A stretch of DNA of 48,142 nucleotides from an uncultured PS1 clade bacterium (GTDB taxonomy: Bacteria > Pseudomonadota > Alphaproteobacteria > RS24), in contig CACNWB010000013.1 in assembly GCA_902624095.1 (NCBI GenBank), positions 1-48,142 on the forward strand. The letters are read 5' to 3'. Below are positions 15,552 through 25,335 of the stretch, piece after piece. The position numbers were made by a program, and so were the translations under genes. Each line of letters opens with the position of its first letter. Within the stretch, counting starts at the first letter, position 1. The notes beneath the pieces are model-generated. The model searched no databases and had not been told where the DNA came from. It saw only the letters and a list, made by a program, of their open reading frames with translations.

Positions 15552-16943
15552 GTGTTGAACGATTTAACAACTGACCAAAAAGTGCCCGCGACAGCGCGGC
15601 AGTCAATCAGTTTTGCTGAGTTAATCAGTTTCGCAATACCGACTGTCGGCGCCGGCTATATGTTCTGCCTGGTGTCTCTTTACTTGATGAAATTTGCGAC
15701 TGATGTGTTGCTCATCGCGCCTGCCGTCATGGGGTTTATTTTCGGCGTTTCGCGCTTTTGGGACGCAGTATCCGACCCGCTGGTCGGCTATTTGTCCGAC
15801 AAAACCCATACGCGCTTGGGGCGCAGGAGGCCTTGGATATTTGCCAGTATTATTCCTGTGGGCTTAAGTTTCTGGATGCTGTCGGCACCGCCTGAAGGCC
15901 TTAGCGACAATCTTCTGGTTGCGTGGATGGCGGTTGCGATTATTGGTTTTTATTCGGCCCAGACAATATTTGTAGTTCCACACATGTCTCTGGGCGCGGA
16001 ACTGACGGACGATTATCACGAGCGCAACAAAATTTTCGGCGCGCGCCATGCCGGGTGGATAGCGGGATATATAAGCGCGCTGATAACCATGTATTGGCTC
16101 ATTCTGGCTGAAGGGGAGGGTTCCCAAGCTGTGCGCACGCTGGCCGCTGAGCAATCAACCTATGCTGCTGTCGTTACCGGCACAATGCTTTTGATATGTG
16201 TGGTCTTTGTGCGCGAGCGGCCCGAATTTGCTGGGCGCGGCGCGGAAAATCCTTTTTGGGCCTTGCGCGACATTTTGCGAAACAAACATGCAAGACTACT
16301 GATTTTCATTATTTTCATCGAGAATCTTGGTGGCGCTGTCATCACTATATTAACGCTCTATAACGCCGAATATGTGCTGAATGCGCCGCAAATGGCACCG
16401 TTTTTCATTCTTAGCTATATGGTGTTTTCGTTTTTGCTAACTCCAATCTGGATGCCAATTGCTAGACGCATTGGTAAAAAGCATTTGTGGTTTTTCTCCA
16501 TGCTCGTCACCGCTTTTGCCTTTGGTGCTATGGGTTTTTTGCAAGAAGGCGATGACATTATCCTTTTAGTTCTCGCCGCCATTGCCGGTGCGGCAGGTAG
16601 TTGCGGCGGTACTATCAACCCGTCCATCAAATCCGACGTTATCGACTTTGACGAATTGCAGACGGGTGAGCGCAAAGAAGGCGCCTATTTCTCAGCCTGG
16701 TATTTCGTCTCAAAATCGGCCTACGGCATTATGCTCATGGTCACTGGCTTTGCGCTGTCATGGGCAGGTTTTGTGCCCAAGGTGGCCCAGACCGAGCTGG
16801 TGGTCGACACCTTGCGGTTCTTATATGCCGGTGTGCCGTTCATTGCATATATTTTGGGTGCCTTATTGTTCCTGCGGTTCAGCTTCAATGAAGCGGAACA
16901 CGCTGAAGTCATTGCTGAATTGGAACGCCAAGGCAGACGTTAA
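15552..16943 (+). CDS. GPH-family (MelB-like) sugar/solute:cation symporter
   Basis: 463 residues, about twelve membrane helices, major facilitator superfamily. Family signatures are SRFWDAVSDPLVGYLSDKT in helix 2 and the following loop with RLGRRRPWIF, plus INPSIKSDVIDFDELQTGER in the second half, typical of the glycoside-pentoside-hexuronide symporters. The substrate is unknown; many marine homologues are annotated only as MFS. GTG at 15552 is the start, with GGGAGA 4-9 bases before it. It stands alone and ends 15 bases from the convergent amidohydrolase. Confidence 0.88.
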   Translation: MLNDLTTDQKVPATARQSISFAELISFAIPTVGAGYMFCLVSLYLMKFATDVLLIAPAVMGFIFGVSRFWDAVSDPLVGYLSDKTHTRLGRRRPWIFASIIPVGLSFWMLSAPPEGLSDNLLVAWMAVAIIGFYSAQTIFVVPHMSLGAELTDDYHERNKIFGARHAGWIAGYISALITMYWLILAEGEGSQAVRTLAAEQSTYAAVVTGTMLLICVVFVRERPEFAGRGAENPFWALRDILRNKHARLLIFIIFIENLGGAVITILTLYNAEYVLNAPQMAPFFILSYMVFSFLLTPIWMPIARRIGKKHLWFFSMLVTAFAFGAMGFLQEGDDIILLVLAAIAGAAGSCGGTINPSIKSDVIDFDELQTGERKEGAYFSAWYFVSKSAYGIMLMVTGFALSWAGFVPKVAQTELVVDTLRFLYAGVPFIAYILGALLFLRFSFNEAEHAEVIAELERQGRR

Positions 16944-16958
16944 GGAAAGCCTTAGGCC

Positions 16959-18749
16959 TTATTCCGCCGCCAGTTTTTCCGCATCCGCATGCTGAATGCC
17001 GCGAATGAGCTTGCCGGGCAATTTGCCGGTCGGCGTACCGTCTTCATAAGTAATGACACCGCTGACAATCGTGTAGCGATAGCCCGAAATTTCCTGAATG
17101 AGGCGCCTTCCACCGGCTGGCAGGTCATGTACCATTTTCGGCTCATGTAGTTGCAGTGCATCAAAATCAATAATATTGACGTCGGCCTTCATGCCCGGTG
17201 CAATTGTGCCGCGATCATGCAGCCCATAAAGAGTGGCGGTGCTTCTGGTTTGTGCTGCAACGGCCTGCTCAAGATTGAAGCGGTCACCGCGCGCGCGATC
17301 GCGCACCCAGTGCGACAGCAAATAGGTAGGGAAACTAGCATCGGTAATCACGCCGCAATGCGCCCCGCCATCGGAAAGGCTGAGCACCGTGTTCTCATTG
17401 TGGAACATCTCATAAATATGGTCGTAATTCTGGTTGGCATAATTCAGAAGCGGTAGGAACACATAGCCCTTGCCATCATTCTCCATAAGCATGTCGAAAA
17501 CAATTTCCGCCGGCGGCTTGCCGTCTGCTTTGGCAATCTCGGCAACGCTGTCTTTTCCCTCCGGCTCGTAATCCGGTACGCCGTCCTGCATAAGCCTGAA
17601 CATATTGTCAAAGCCCAGCGTGATCAGGGCGCCAATACCATTGCCACTCGGCAGGCCGTCACCGTCATGGGTGTTGTTTTCCTGCATGAAATAGGGCGCA
17701 CCATTGATAAGGCTATCACGCACGGCAGGATCGCGCAGTTTTTCAAGCCGCTCTTCAGGCGACAAATCTGCCAGAAGCAAATATTCCGGATGTAACGAGA
17801 ATGGATGCACTGTGCTTTCCCAACCCAATATCAGCCCCGGTGCACGCAAGGCGATCTGGGCTTTGATATTCGCACCATCGGCAACGGCTTCATCCGTCAT
17901 TTTCAGCAATTTGCGCCAGCCGTCTTTATCCACGGGGTTTTGCAACAGCGCATAGCTGACGGGCAGGCCGGTTTTTTGCGACATCTCCGCCATCCAGCCA
18001 AATTCTTTCTCGGCCGGATTGAGGTCCGACGCCATTTCAAAAATACCGTGCCCGCCGCGTTGCATGGCCTCGGCTATGCCGATTAATTCGTCTTTATTGG
18101 CGAAAGTTCCGGGAACAGGTTTACCGTCTTTTGCCAGATGCAACATGGTGCGCGAGGTCGAAAAACCCAGAGCACCAGCGCGAATGCCTTCTTCCACAAT
18201 GGCTGCCATGGCTTCAATGTCATCATATGTGGCGGCTTCATTATTGGCGCCGCGTTCGCCCATAACATAGGCGCGTACCGCGCCATGGGGGATCTGCGTG
18301 GCAACATCGAGCGCGCGCGGCTGCTTGTCCAGCGCATCTAGATATTCGGGAAATGTCTCCCAATCCCAGGTGATGCCTTCGGCCAATGCCGCACCGGGAA
18401 TATCTTCCACGCCTTCCATCAGGCCGATAAGCCAGTCATGACTGTCGGGCTTGGCTGGAGCAAATCCGACCCCACAATTGCCCATCACTACTGTCGTCAC
18501 GCCGTTCCAGCCCGATGGCAACAAATATGGGTCCCATGTGACCTGACCGTCATAATGGGTGTGAATATCGACCCAGCCCGGCGTTACAAGATCGCCAAGT
18601 GCATCGATTTCGGTGGTCGCTGTGCCCTCAATGGAGCCGACGGTACCAACCTCGGCAATCAGCCCGTTTTTGATGGCAATATCGGCCTCGCGTGCGGGCG
18701 CGCCAGTGCCGTCAACCAACTTTGCATTGCGGATGATAAGATCAAACAT
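16959..18749 (-). CDS. Amidohydrolase, N-acyl-D-amino-acid deacylase-like
   Basis: 596 residues, metal-dependent TIM-barrel amidohydrolase. The N-terminal strand (LIIRNAKLVDGTGAPAREAD) and VDIHTHYDGQ (H63, H65) give the metal site. GNCGVGFAPAK around C92 is the pattern of D-aminoacylases, in which a cysteine bridges the metal. LSDGGAHCG and APGMKADVNIIDFD close the barrel. Family members remove the acyl group from N-acyl-D-amino acids. The present protein is longer than classic D-aminoacylases (about 480) and belongs to the larger 'amidohydrolase family' branch, so the substrate is open. It is divergent from the DUF1329 genes by 74 bases. Confidence 0.88.
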   Translation of the reverse strand: MFDLIIRNAKLVDGTGAPAREADIAIKNGLIAEVGTVGSIEGTATTEIDALGDLVTPGWVDIHTHYDGQVTWDPYLLPSGWNGVTTVVMGNCGVGFAPAKPDSHDWLIGLMEGVEDIPGAALAEGITWDWETFPEYLDALDKQPRALDVATQIPHGAVRAYVMGERGANNEAATYDDIEAMAAIVEEGIRAGALGFSTSRTMLHLAKDGKPVPGTFANKDELIGIAEAMQRGGHGIFEMASDLNPAEKEFGWMAEMSQKTGLPVSYALLQNPVDKDGWRKLLKMTDEAVADGANIKAQIALRAPGLILGWESTVHPFSLHPEYLLLADLSPEERLEKLRDPAVRDSLINGAPYFMQENNTHDGDGLPSGNGIGALITLGFDNMFRLMQDGVPDYEPEGKDSVAEIAKADGKPPAEIVFDMLMENDGKGYVFLPLLNYANQNYDHIYEMFHNENTVLSLSDGGAHCGVITDASFPTYLLSHWVRDRARGDRFNLEQAVAAQTRSTATLYGLHDRGTIAPGMKADVNIIDFDALQLHEPKMVHDLPAGGRRLIQEISGYRYTIVSGVITYEDGTPTGKLPGKLIRGIQHADAEKLAAE

Positions 18750-18823
18750 GATTGTCTCCCGAAACTATCTATTGTCATAATCCTGCCCGATACGATACCT
18801 TTTGGCAAACTTAAGGGGTAACT

Positions 18824-20188
18824 ATGGCTTTATTAACGATACGAATTGCCGCTATGGGCGCGTTATACGCGCTAATTACCGGCGGCGGTGCCTTCGCAGA
18901 TAGCGAACTTCTTGGAGCCAAATTAACACCAATGGGAGCAGACCCGAGTGCCTCTGCCGACGGAGTGATACCTGCCTGGACAGGCGGCTTGACTACCCCG
19001 CCCGCCGATTATGTGCCAGGCCAACCGCATATAAATCCGTTTGCCGACGACGGACGCCTATTCACAATTAGTCATGAAAATTTAAATGAATATGCTAAAC
19101 GTCTGCCCGCTACCCAAATTGAGTTATTAACGAAGTTTGCTGGTGAATATGTCTTAAATGTTTATCCGACAAGGCGGAGCTGTGCGTTTCCAGACAGCGT
19201 TTATGCGGCAAATAAACGTAATGCTGATAAAGCACAATTGGTAAAGGGTGGTGTTGGGTTTACGGGTGCCTGGGGAGGAGTTGCATTTCCGGTGCCACAA
19301 AACGCTGATGAAGTTTTATGGAACTTTAAAACCCATTTTAACGGGCGACGCTATTCCGCAAAAATAACAGGCGGAAACATGTACGAAAATGGTGTTTTTA
19401 CTCGTATTGTTCGCGAAGATAAGCGTTATTCGTTTTATTATGACCCCCAGACCACCTCTTCTGCCGATTTAAAAAACAGCTTATTCATATGGATGGGCAT
19501 TTGGTCAGCTCCCCCATCAGTCAATGGGTCAGGGTTTTCTATGACGAATACCATTGATCAAATCGCCCAGCCTCGGCCAGGTTTTATGTTCAGCCCTAGT
19601 ACGCGAAAAATTGTTCGGCCCGTTCCTAATGCCACAAGCTACGAGGCGCCGATGATGACCGGAGACGGCCTGCGAATCGCGGATGATATGATGTTGTTTA
19701 GCGGCTCGCAGGATCGATATAATTGGATAATGAAAGGCAAAAAAACTTTATACATTCCTTATAATGTCTACCGTGCAACTGATCCGGCAACTGGGCTAGA
19801 AAATCTAGTAAAGCGGGACTTCTTAAATCCTGAATTTATTCGATATGAATTGCATCGTGTATGGGTCATCGAAGGAATTTTGAAGCCCGAATTTTCCCAT
19901 CGTTACTCACGGCGAGTCATGTACTTTGATGAAGATACATGGATTGCGGTAGGAACAGATTTGTACGATGAGAAAGGCAAGCTAATTCACGGGCAAATTG
20001 GTTTTATTAAGAATTATTATGAATATCCAGCATGCATCCAAGATTTCGATATCAAATACGATTTGGTGCAGGGGCGCTATAATATTGATAACTTGAAAAT
20101 CGAGTTCGGTCCCGCGGATCTAGACGATGAAAAAATAAGCAGCAGCTCTTTTGGTTCAGCCGCCCTGAAACGGGCGGTTGGTCGATAA
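18824..20188 (+). CDS. DUF1329 envelope protein (LolA-like fold superfamily), copy 1
   Basis: 454 residues with a signal peptide (about 1-25, ending GAFAD). The pattern is DUF1329 throughout: LTPMGADPSASADGVIPAWTGG, PHINPFADD, VYPTRRSCAFP, the APMMTGDGLRIADDM segment and ELHRVWVIEG near the end. The family is periplasmic or outer-membrane associated, often found beside RND exporters and DUF1302 proteins, and its function is not established; a lipid- or sterol-handling role is often proposed from its fold. Here there are no such partners. The composition is AT-rich compared with the flanking amidohydrolase, a sign of possible transfer. Confidence 0.9.
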   Translation: MALLTIRIAAMGALYALITGGGAFADSELLGAKLTPMGADPSASADGVIPAWTGGLTTPPADYVPGQPHINPFADDGRLFTISHENLNEYAKRLPATQIELLTKFAGEYVLNVYPTRRSCAFPDSVYAANKRNADKAQLVKGGVGFTGAWGGVAFPVPQNADEVLWNFKTHFNGRRYSAKITGGNMYENGVFTRIVREDKRYSFYYDPQTTSSADLKNSLFIWMGIWSAPPSVNGSGFSMTNTIDQIAQPRPGFMFSPSTRKIVRPVPNATSYEAPMMTGDGLRIADDMMLFSGSQDRYNWIMKGKKTLYIPYNVYRATDPATGLENLVKRDFLNPEFIRYELHRVWVIEGILKPEFSHRYSRRVMYFDEDTWIAVGTDLYDEKGKLIHGQIGFIKNYYEYPACIQDFDIKYDLVQGRYNIDNLKIEFGPADLDDEKISSSSFGSAALKRAVGR

Positions 20189-20234
20189 AGATATCACTGA
20201 TTTCGCCGAGTAATTATTAAAAGGTTTTTGTCCA

Positions 20235-21605
20235 ATGAACTTCACTATTAATGTCAACAAGATTGTGTTCAATGTAGCCGTTTTGCTTGTCATGGGGTTA
20301 AACGGAATTGCTGTTGCCAATTCAAATTTCCCGAATAGCAACCAGACCCCGATCGGAGCGGAACGTGGCGCGAATGGAGATGGAACTATTCCAGAGTGGG
20401 CGGGGGGGCTAATCAGACCTCCTACAGGATATTCTGAGGGGTCCTATCATATTGATCCATTTCAAGATGATGAAATTAAGTTCACTATTTCGGAAAAAAA
20501 CTTGAATGATCATGCCGCGAAGTTAACTGGTACGCAAAAGGCTCTTTTGACGAAATATCCTGAAGAGTTTGTTATCAACGTGTTTCCAACGCGGCGAAGT
20601 TGCGCATACCCTGAATTTATATATGAGGCCACAGCTAAAAATGCGAAGAATGCTAAAGTGATTGACCAGGGATATGGTTTTTCTGGGGCCTCAGCTGGTT
20701 TTCCTTTCCCCCAACCAAAGAGTGCCTTCGAAGTTTTGTTTAACCATGAGACAAGTTACTTTGGCCTGAGATATAGTGCGAAAATATCTGGGGGCACTAT
20801 GAACCCAGATGGAACTTTCACTAGGACTGTTCGGCGAGATCGCCGATTGGCATTTTACCATCAACCTGATTATTCTTCCCCAGAATTGGACAATAGATAT
20901 TTTGTCTGGAGAGCTGAATGGACTGAACCTCCTCTCGCGAAGGGTCAGGCCTTTTCTGCGACCAATACAATTAATCAGGTAAAACAACCACGGTTTGGTT
21001 TTATGTGGAACCCTGACACCCAACGAGTATTTACGGCACCCTCATCTTCATATGAATATACCGCCCCAATGATGACGTCTCAGGGAATGAGAATTTCCGA
21101 TGATATGTTTTTGTTTAACGGAGCTCCTGATCAATATGACTGGAAGCTTGTAGGGAAGAAAGAAATTTATATTCCTTATAACTCTTATGCAGCAACAGAC
21201 CCGACTTTGAAACTAGATGACCTTTTGCGGCCTCGTTTTTTGAACCCTGAGCATATTCGTTACGAATTGCATCGAGTGTGGGTAATTGAGGGAAAACTAA
21301 AGCCCGGGAAAAGTCATAAGTTCGCAAAAAGAACTATTTATTTCGATGAAGATAGTTGGATTGCAGTGGCTACAGATTTATTCGATCAAAACAATACTCT
21401 TACGCATGGTCAATTCGGATTTATTAAAAACTATTACGAACACCCGACATGCATTCAAGATTTTGACGTGTTGTATGAATTAGATTCGGGACGATATAAT
21501 GTTGATAATTTAAAACTTGAATTTGGACCAGCGAACCTCAATGATCCAGACGTAACTAGCCGTAGTTTTGGGTCTGGCGCCCTTCGTCGCAGTGGTAGTC
21601 GCTAA
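20235..21605 (+). CDS. DUF1329 envelope protein, copy 2
   Basis: 456 residues, a diverged paralogue of the gene 46 bases upstream. Shared blocks include RRSCAYPEF, RYSAKISGGTM, APMMTSQGMRISDDM, LNPEHIRYELHRVWVIEG and the C-terminal RSFGSGALRR. A signal peptide is likely (about 1-28, ending VAN). The two copies keep the same length and block order, so both are probably functional and arose by tandem duplication. Base composition is even lower in GC than copy 1; one hand-counted 60-base line (20521-20580) is 23/60 G+C. Confidence 0.9.
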   Translation: MNFTINVNKIVFNVAVLLVMGLNGIAVANSNFPNSNQTPIGAERGANGDGTIPEWAGGLIRPPTGYSEGSYHIDPFQDDEIKFTISEKNLNDHAAKLTGTQKALLTKYPEEFVINVFPTRRSCAYPEFIYEATAKNAKNAKVIDQGYGFSGASAGFPFPQPKSAFEVLFNHETSYFGLRYSAKISGGTMNPDGTFTRTVRRDRRLAFYHQPDYSSPELDNRYFVWRAEWTEPPLAKGQAFSATNTINQVKQPRFGFMWNPDTQRVFTAPSSSYEYTAPMMTSQGMRISDDMFLFNGAPDQYDWKLVGKKEIYIPYNSYAATDPTLKLDDLLRPRFLNPEHIRYELHRVWVIEGKLKPGKSHKFAKRTIYFDEDSWIAVATDLFDQNNTLTHGQFGFIKNYYEHPTCIQDFDVLYELDSGRYNVDNLKLEFGPANLNDPDVTSRSFGSGALRRSGSR

Positions 21606-21609
21606 TAAC

Positions 21610-22221
21610 TTGCCAAATTTCCCAATCCATCCCGATACTATAAAGGGCTTCCTAAACCACAACGAAGGAATGGCTCTTTATACGAATGCACTGGCTTGCG
21701 CGCCTTTTGGTTTGTGTGTCGAAATAGGCAGCTATTGTGGCAAGTCTACAGTTTATCTGGGGACAGCTTGTAAAGAGGCAGGGAGCCTACTTGTAGCAAT
21801 AGATCATCATCGCGGCTCAGAAGAAAACCAGCCGGGTGAGGAATATTTTGATCCCGATCTGGCCGACCCGTCGGGGGGCATGACATCGCTGGCGCATTTT
21901 CGAGATACGTTGTCACGCGCCGAGCTGGAAGATTGCGTTGTGCCTGTTCTGGCCCGTTCCGAACTGGCCGCGCAGACGATCGCGGGGCCAATAAGTTTCG
22001 TGTTCATTGATGGCGGTCATTCGATGCCTGCGGCAATGGCTGATTATCGAAACTGGGCGGCGCGCGTAATTACGGATGGCATGCTCGCAATCCATGACGT
22101 TTTTCCAGATCCCGCCGATGGTGGACGCCCGCCATTTGAAATCTACCAACTGGCGTTGAGATCGGGGCTGTTCGAGGAAATCAAAGCGGTACATTCATTG
22201 CGCCTGCTGCGCCGGCTTTAA
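21610..22221 (+). CDS. Class I SAM-dependent methyltransferase family protein
   Basis: About 203 residues, Rossmann-like methyltransferase of the cephalosporin-hydroxylase/O-methyltransferase shape. CVEIGSYCGKSTVYLG is motif I, LLVAIDHHRG motif II, and SFVFIDGGHSMPAAMADYRNW the later acidic strand. The substrate is unknown. The frame is open back to 21568 and would overlap the DUF1329 end, with possible GTG 21592 and TTG 21610 starts. I chose 21610 because the recognisable protein begins there and it lies just after the upstream stop, but no clear ribosome-binding site decides it. Its TAA shares the palindrome TTAA with the stop of the convergent gene. Confidence 0.75.
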   Translation: MPNFPIHPDTIKGFLNHNEGMALYTNALACAPFGLCVEIGSYCGKSTVYLGTACKEAGSLLVAIDHHRGSEENQPGEEYFDPDLADPSGGMTSLAHFRDTLSRAELEDCVVPVLARSELAAQTIAGPISFVFIDGGHSMPAAMADYRNWAARVITDGMLAIHDVFPDPADGGRPPFEIYQLALRSGLFEEIKAVHSLRLLRRL

Positions 22222-23273
22222 ATTATGCTCTCTATAAACAGGCCATGTGCCGGCGTCATGCGGTGCACGGCGTCATGGGCCAATAAAACAGCGCCAGCCG
22301 TCCATGCGGGTTGTTCGACTGGCCAAAAAGTTTCCTCTTCGACCTGCATGCCCATCCAGTAAGCACCATCAGAATCGCGGAACTTGTCGAGCCAACCAAG
22401 GTGCGTGACGGCCTGGTCTGTTTTTCCCAAGGCCATCAGTGCGATAACTAATTCCGCACTTTCGGCGACCGTCACCCAAGGTTCATCCAATACACAGCGG
22501 CATCCAAAGCCGTCAATCACGAAACTCTCCCACCGAGCCTGCAATCTTTCGGCGGCGGCCGTCATATCTAGCGCGCCGCTCAAAACCGGATAATACCAGT
22601 CCATCGAATAACGAGCCTTCGAGTCCCATGTGCGGTCAAAACGCTCGGGACGATGCGCCAAGGCATGTCCCAGCCGGTCGCGCGCGGCGCGCCAATTATC
22701 GACGGGCTGTTCAAGCAGTGTTCCCAGTTTTATGGCATGGCCCAGGCTTTTGTAAATTGAGCTGTTTCCGGTCATGAGACTGTCTTCTTCCGGCGTGCCA
22801 GCGTCGCGTGCGGTCCAGCGAATATCGCCTTCGTTATATTGCAAGGCCAGAATAAATGTAATGGCGGCCTCTACGCATGGCCACAGATTTTGTGTATAGG
22901 CCATGTCCTGAAATATCAGGTGATGATGATAGGCGGCTGTTGCAATATAGGCTGTGAAATTGGTGTCGCGGACTTGGTGTCCGGTGTCCATGCCCTCGGT
23001 GGTAAATTGGTGCAACTCCATATCAATCGGCACCGCGCTGCCAAGCTGTCCCCACCACGAGCCGTCGGTAAGCTGGCTTGCTTGCAAATAAGAGATGGCT
23101 TTTTCCGCCGCCGCCCGTTCGCCCAGAATTTGCAGTCCCATTGTCGCTTCCAAATGGTTCCACGGGTCAATGACTCCGCCCTTGAACCACGGGATTGATC
23201 CATCGGCATTTTGCAGGCGCAATATGGTAGCGCGCGCGCCGTCGAAATAGCCGGGGTCGGGCGCGCGCATCAA
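22218..23273 (-). CDS. Prenyltransferase/squalene-cyclase-like alpha-alpha barrel protein
   Basis: 351 residues made of repeated helical hairpins with the aromatic and glycine motifs of the terpenoid cyclase/prenyltransferase alpha6-alpha6 barrel: LQNADGSIPWFKGG near residue 20, LQASQLTDGSWWGQLG near 63, DSDGAYWMGMQ near 305. The DxDD catalytic motif of squalene cyclases is not visible, so enzymatic cyclisation is not supported; a glycan- or lipid-binding or glycosidase-like role is equally possible. It is the last gene of a GT4-methyltransferase-this operon, overlapping the preceding stop by 4 bases. Confidence 0.7.
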   Translation of the reverse strand: MMRAPDPGYFDGARATILRLQNADGSIPWFKGGVIDPWNHLEATMGLQILGERAAAEKAISYLQASQLTDGSWWGQLGSAVPIDMELHQFTTEGMDTGHQVRDTNFTAYIATAAYHHHLIFQDMAYTQNLWPCVEAAITFILALQYNEGDIRWTARDAGTPEEDSLMTGNSSIYKSLGHAIKLGTLLEQPVDNWRAARDRLGHALAHRPERFDRTWDSKARYSMDWYYPVLSGALDMTAAAERLQARWESFVIDGFGCRCVLDEPWVTVAESAELVIALMALGKTDQAVTHLGWLDKFRDSDGAYWMGMQVEEETFWPVEQPAWTAGAVLLAHDAVHRMTPAHGLFIESII

Positions 23274-23995
23274 GCGTCTTCCGGCTTGTCGAAATACATC
23301 ACCAGACTTTTGCCCATGAGCGGGTCGGCTAAGCGTGAAAGCAAACGCAACGCCTTCGGGTTATGCAATATTTCAGCTTCCAGTAACCGTCGATACCCGC
23401 GCACCAGAACATGATCATTATTGTCGACGCCGACCGCGCATTTTAGCCACCAATAAGGGCTGTGCAGGCCATGGGTGTGGCGGCGGGTCAGATATTTAAA
23501 CCCCATATTTTCGATATCTTGGCGCAGAACACCACGCTTAAAAATACGTACATGCCCGCCTGGTGTGTCGTAATAGTCGCGAGACAGGAGCCAGCATATT
23601 TGTTCCGGCCAGCGATGCGGCACCGAAATGCCGATGCGACCGCCCGGCTTGGTAATGCGCCATATTTCGGCCAGTGCCCCGCCATAATCGGGAATATGTT
23701 CAAGCACTTCAGAGCAAATCAACCGATCAAAATAATTGTCCGGAAACGGCAGGGACAGCGCATCACCGACCATCAAATCATAGCGGCGCGGATGGCCGGT
23801 TTGCGGTTCGAGGTCGGGGTTTTCCAAAAACCCGCTTTGCGTGGTCAAAACGTCCTCCAGCCCCAAATCAAGGCCGACAGAATGACAACGCCGGTGAAAA
23901 TAGGCGGCATGTGTGTGGCGCCCGCGGCCGCAGCCAAGATCCAGTATTCGGTGCCCGTCCTCAAGGCGGAGGATGTCTAGGTCAATCGTCTGCAT
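23270..23995 (-). CDS. Class I SAM-dependent methyltransferase
   Basis: About 242 residues. Motif I is ILDLGCGRGRHTHAA (residues 18-32 from the chosen start). Motif II-like VGLDLGLED, then DALSLPFPDNYFDRLICSEV and LEHIPDYGGALAEIWRITKP give the methyltransferase-11 pattern used on small molecules, lipids or quinones. The frame is open up to 24148, but that part overlaps the glycosyltransferase gene in another frame. The ATG at 23995 lies 4 bases after the glycosyltransferase stop and fits the family N-terminus. The middle position in the operon suggests it modifies a glycosylated lipid or polyprenyl product, by context only. Confidence 0.88.
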   Translation of the reverse strand: MQTIDLDILRLEDGHRILDLGCGRGRHTHAAYFHRRCHSVGLDLGLEDVLTTQSGFLENPDLEPQTGHPRRYDLMVGDALSLPFPDNYFDRLICSEVLEHIPDYGGALAEIWRITKPGGRIGISVPHRWPEQICWLLSRDYYDTPGGHVRIFKRGVLRQDIENMGFKYLTRRHTHGLHSPYWWLKCAVGVDNNDHVLVRGYRRLLEAEILHNPKALRLLSRLADPLMGKSLVMYFDKPEDA

Positions 23996-23999
23996 TTGT

Positions 24000-25301
24000 T
24001 CAGGCGGCTTTCCGGGCCACAATGGTTTGCCGGTAAAGCTGCACCACCTCGCGCGCGCAGCGCTCCCATTTGAATTTATCAAGAATATGCCGACGTGCTT
24101 TGACTGACATTTTGGCCCGACGGTCTTCGTTGCGCAGCAAGCCATCAATGGCGCGCGCTAATGCTGGCGGGTCGGAATGCGGCACAACAATGCCAGCATC
24201 GCCGACCACTTCAGGCAGCGAGCCGCCATCGGTCGCCACTAGCGGCACGCCGCATGACAGCGCTTCACCAGCGGGAAAGCCGAAACCTTCATAAACCGAC
24301 GGCGATACGGCAATGGTGGCCTCGGCGTAAAGGTCGCAAATGTCTTCGCCTGACAGCCCGGAGATGAATTTGACGCGGTCTCTAATGCCTAGCCGGTTCA
24401 ATTCATCCATGGTCTGGCCTTCGCGCAAGCGTCCAACCACCACGAGTTCCAGTTCCGGATGATCGGCCAGCAATATGTGATAGGCGCGAATGAGATAAAT
24501 CAGCCCTTTGAGCGGTACATCGGCGCTGGCGGTTGCCATTAGCCGGTTTTTGCGCCGCGTGATATGCGGTTGGGGCGTAAACAATTCATGGTCAATGCCG
24601 TGATGAATACGCACCATGCGCTGCATCGGTATTTTGAAGTCTTTATGCACGTCGCGCTTGGTGCTGTCGGAGACAACAATCAGCGGGTCGAGGGCGCGAG
24701 CCACTTTGATTTGCATGTTCAAAAACGAATACCAACGCCATTTCAAAAATTTGATCCACGGCCATTTGGCATGCGCAACATCAATGCGGCGATCTTTGGT
24801 AATCGGATGGTGGATAGTGCCGACGACGGGCAGGCCCATATCGCGCACATCTAACATGCCATAGCATAGCGTCTGGTTGTCATGCATGATGTCATATTGG
24901 TCGATTTTATCGCGCATATAATTGGCCATGCGTACGCCGAATGTATAGGGTTCTGGAAAGCCGCCCCAATTATGGCTCCACCATTCGAAAAAATCGGTTT
25001 TATTGCCGATTATCTCTCGGCTAAGGCAGGTAATCGGATTTTCGCGCGCATACATATCAAGCGAGGGTAGTTTGATGAGGCCGATGCGCGGGTCGAGTTC
25101 GGGATAGGGGGGGCCAGAAATCACATCCACATGATGTCCGAGATCAACCAACGCTTTGGAAATCAGTCGCATGTAAATGCCTTGGCCGCCCGTATGCGGG
25201 TCGCTGCGATAGCTTGGCAGAAGAATACGAAGCGGTGCGCCGTCTGCGATTTCCGCCATTCGGCTTGGGGCGGCATCAAAGGTTTTTTCTGGTTTGTTCA
25301 T
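24000..25301 (-). CDS. Glycosyltransferase family 4
   Basis: 433 residues, GT-B fold. The N-terminal acceptor domain begins ILLPSYRSDPHTGGQGIYM with the glycine-rich loop. The C-terminal donor domain has TASADVPLKGLIYLIRAYHIL, SGLSGEDICDLYAEATIAV and the retaining GT4 EX7E motif in YEGFGFPAGEALSCGVP. It transfers a sugar from a nucleotide donor; acceptor and product are unknown. A wide gap of organised promoter DNA lies upstream, so this is the first gene of the operon with the methyltransferase and the barrel protein. Confidence 0.92.
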   Translation of the reverse strand: MNKPEKTFDAAPSRMAEIADGAPLRILLPSYRSDPHTGGQGIYMRLISKALVDLGHHVDVISGPPYPELDPRIGLIKLPSLDMYARENPITCLSREIIGNKTDFFEWWSHNWGGFPEPYTFGVRMANYMRDKIDQYDIMHDNQTLCYGMLDVRDMGLPVVGTIHHPITKDRRIDVAHAKWPWIKFLKWRWYSFLNMQIKVARALDPLIVVSDSTKRDVHKDFKIPMQRMVRIHHGIDHELFTPQPHITRRKNRLMATASADVPLKGLIYLIRAYHILLADHPELELVVVGRLREGQTMDELNRLGIRDRVKFISGLSGEDICDLYAEATIAVSPSVYEGFGFPAGEALSCGVPLVATDGGSLPEVVGDAGIVVPHSDPPALARAIDGLLRNEDRRAKMSVKARRHILDKFKWERCAREVVQLYRQTIVARKAA

Positions 25302-25335
25302 AAAATGGCGAACCCTGTCAACTCATACGGCGCGG

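Noticed and set aside
15547-15560. GAAC-GGTGTT-GAAC upstream of the transporter as a second SOS box
   Set aside because: The spacer is 6 bases, not 7, and the second half lies in the coding start, so it is not a LexA operator.
24000-24148. 292-aa form of the methyltransferase with an extra 51 residues
   Set aside because: That part overlaps the end of the glycosyltransferase and does not resemble a methyltransferase N-terminus.
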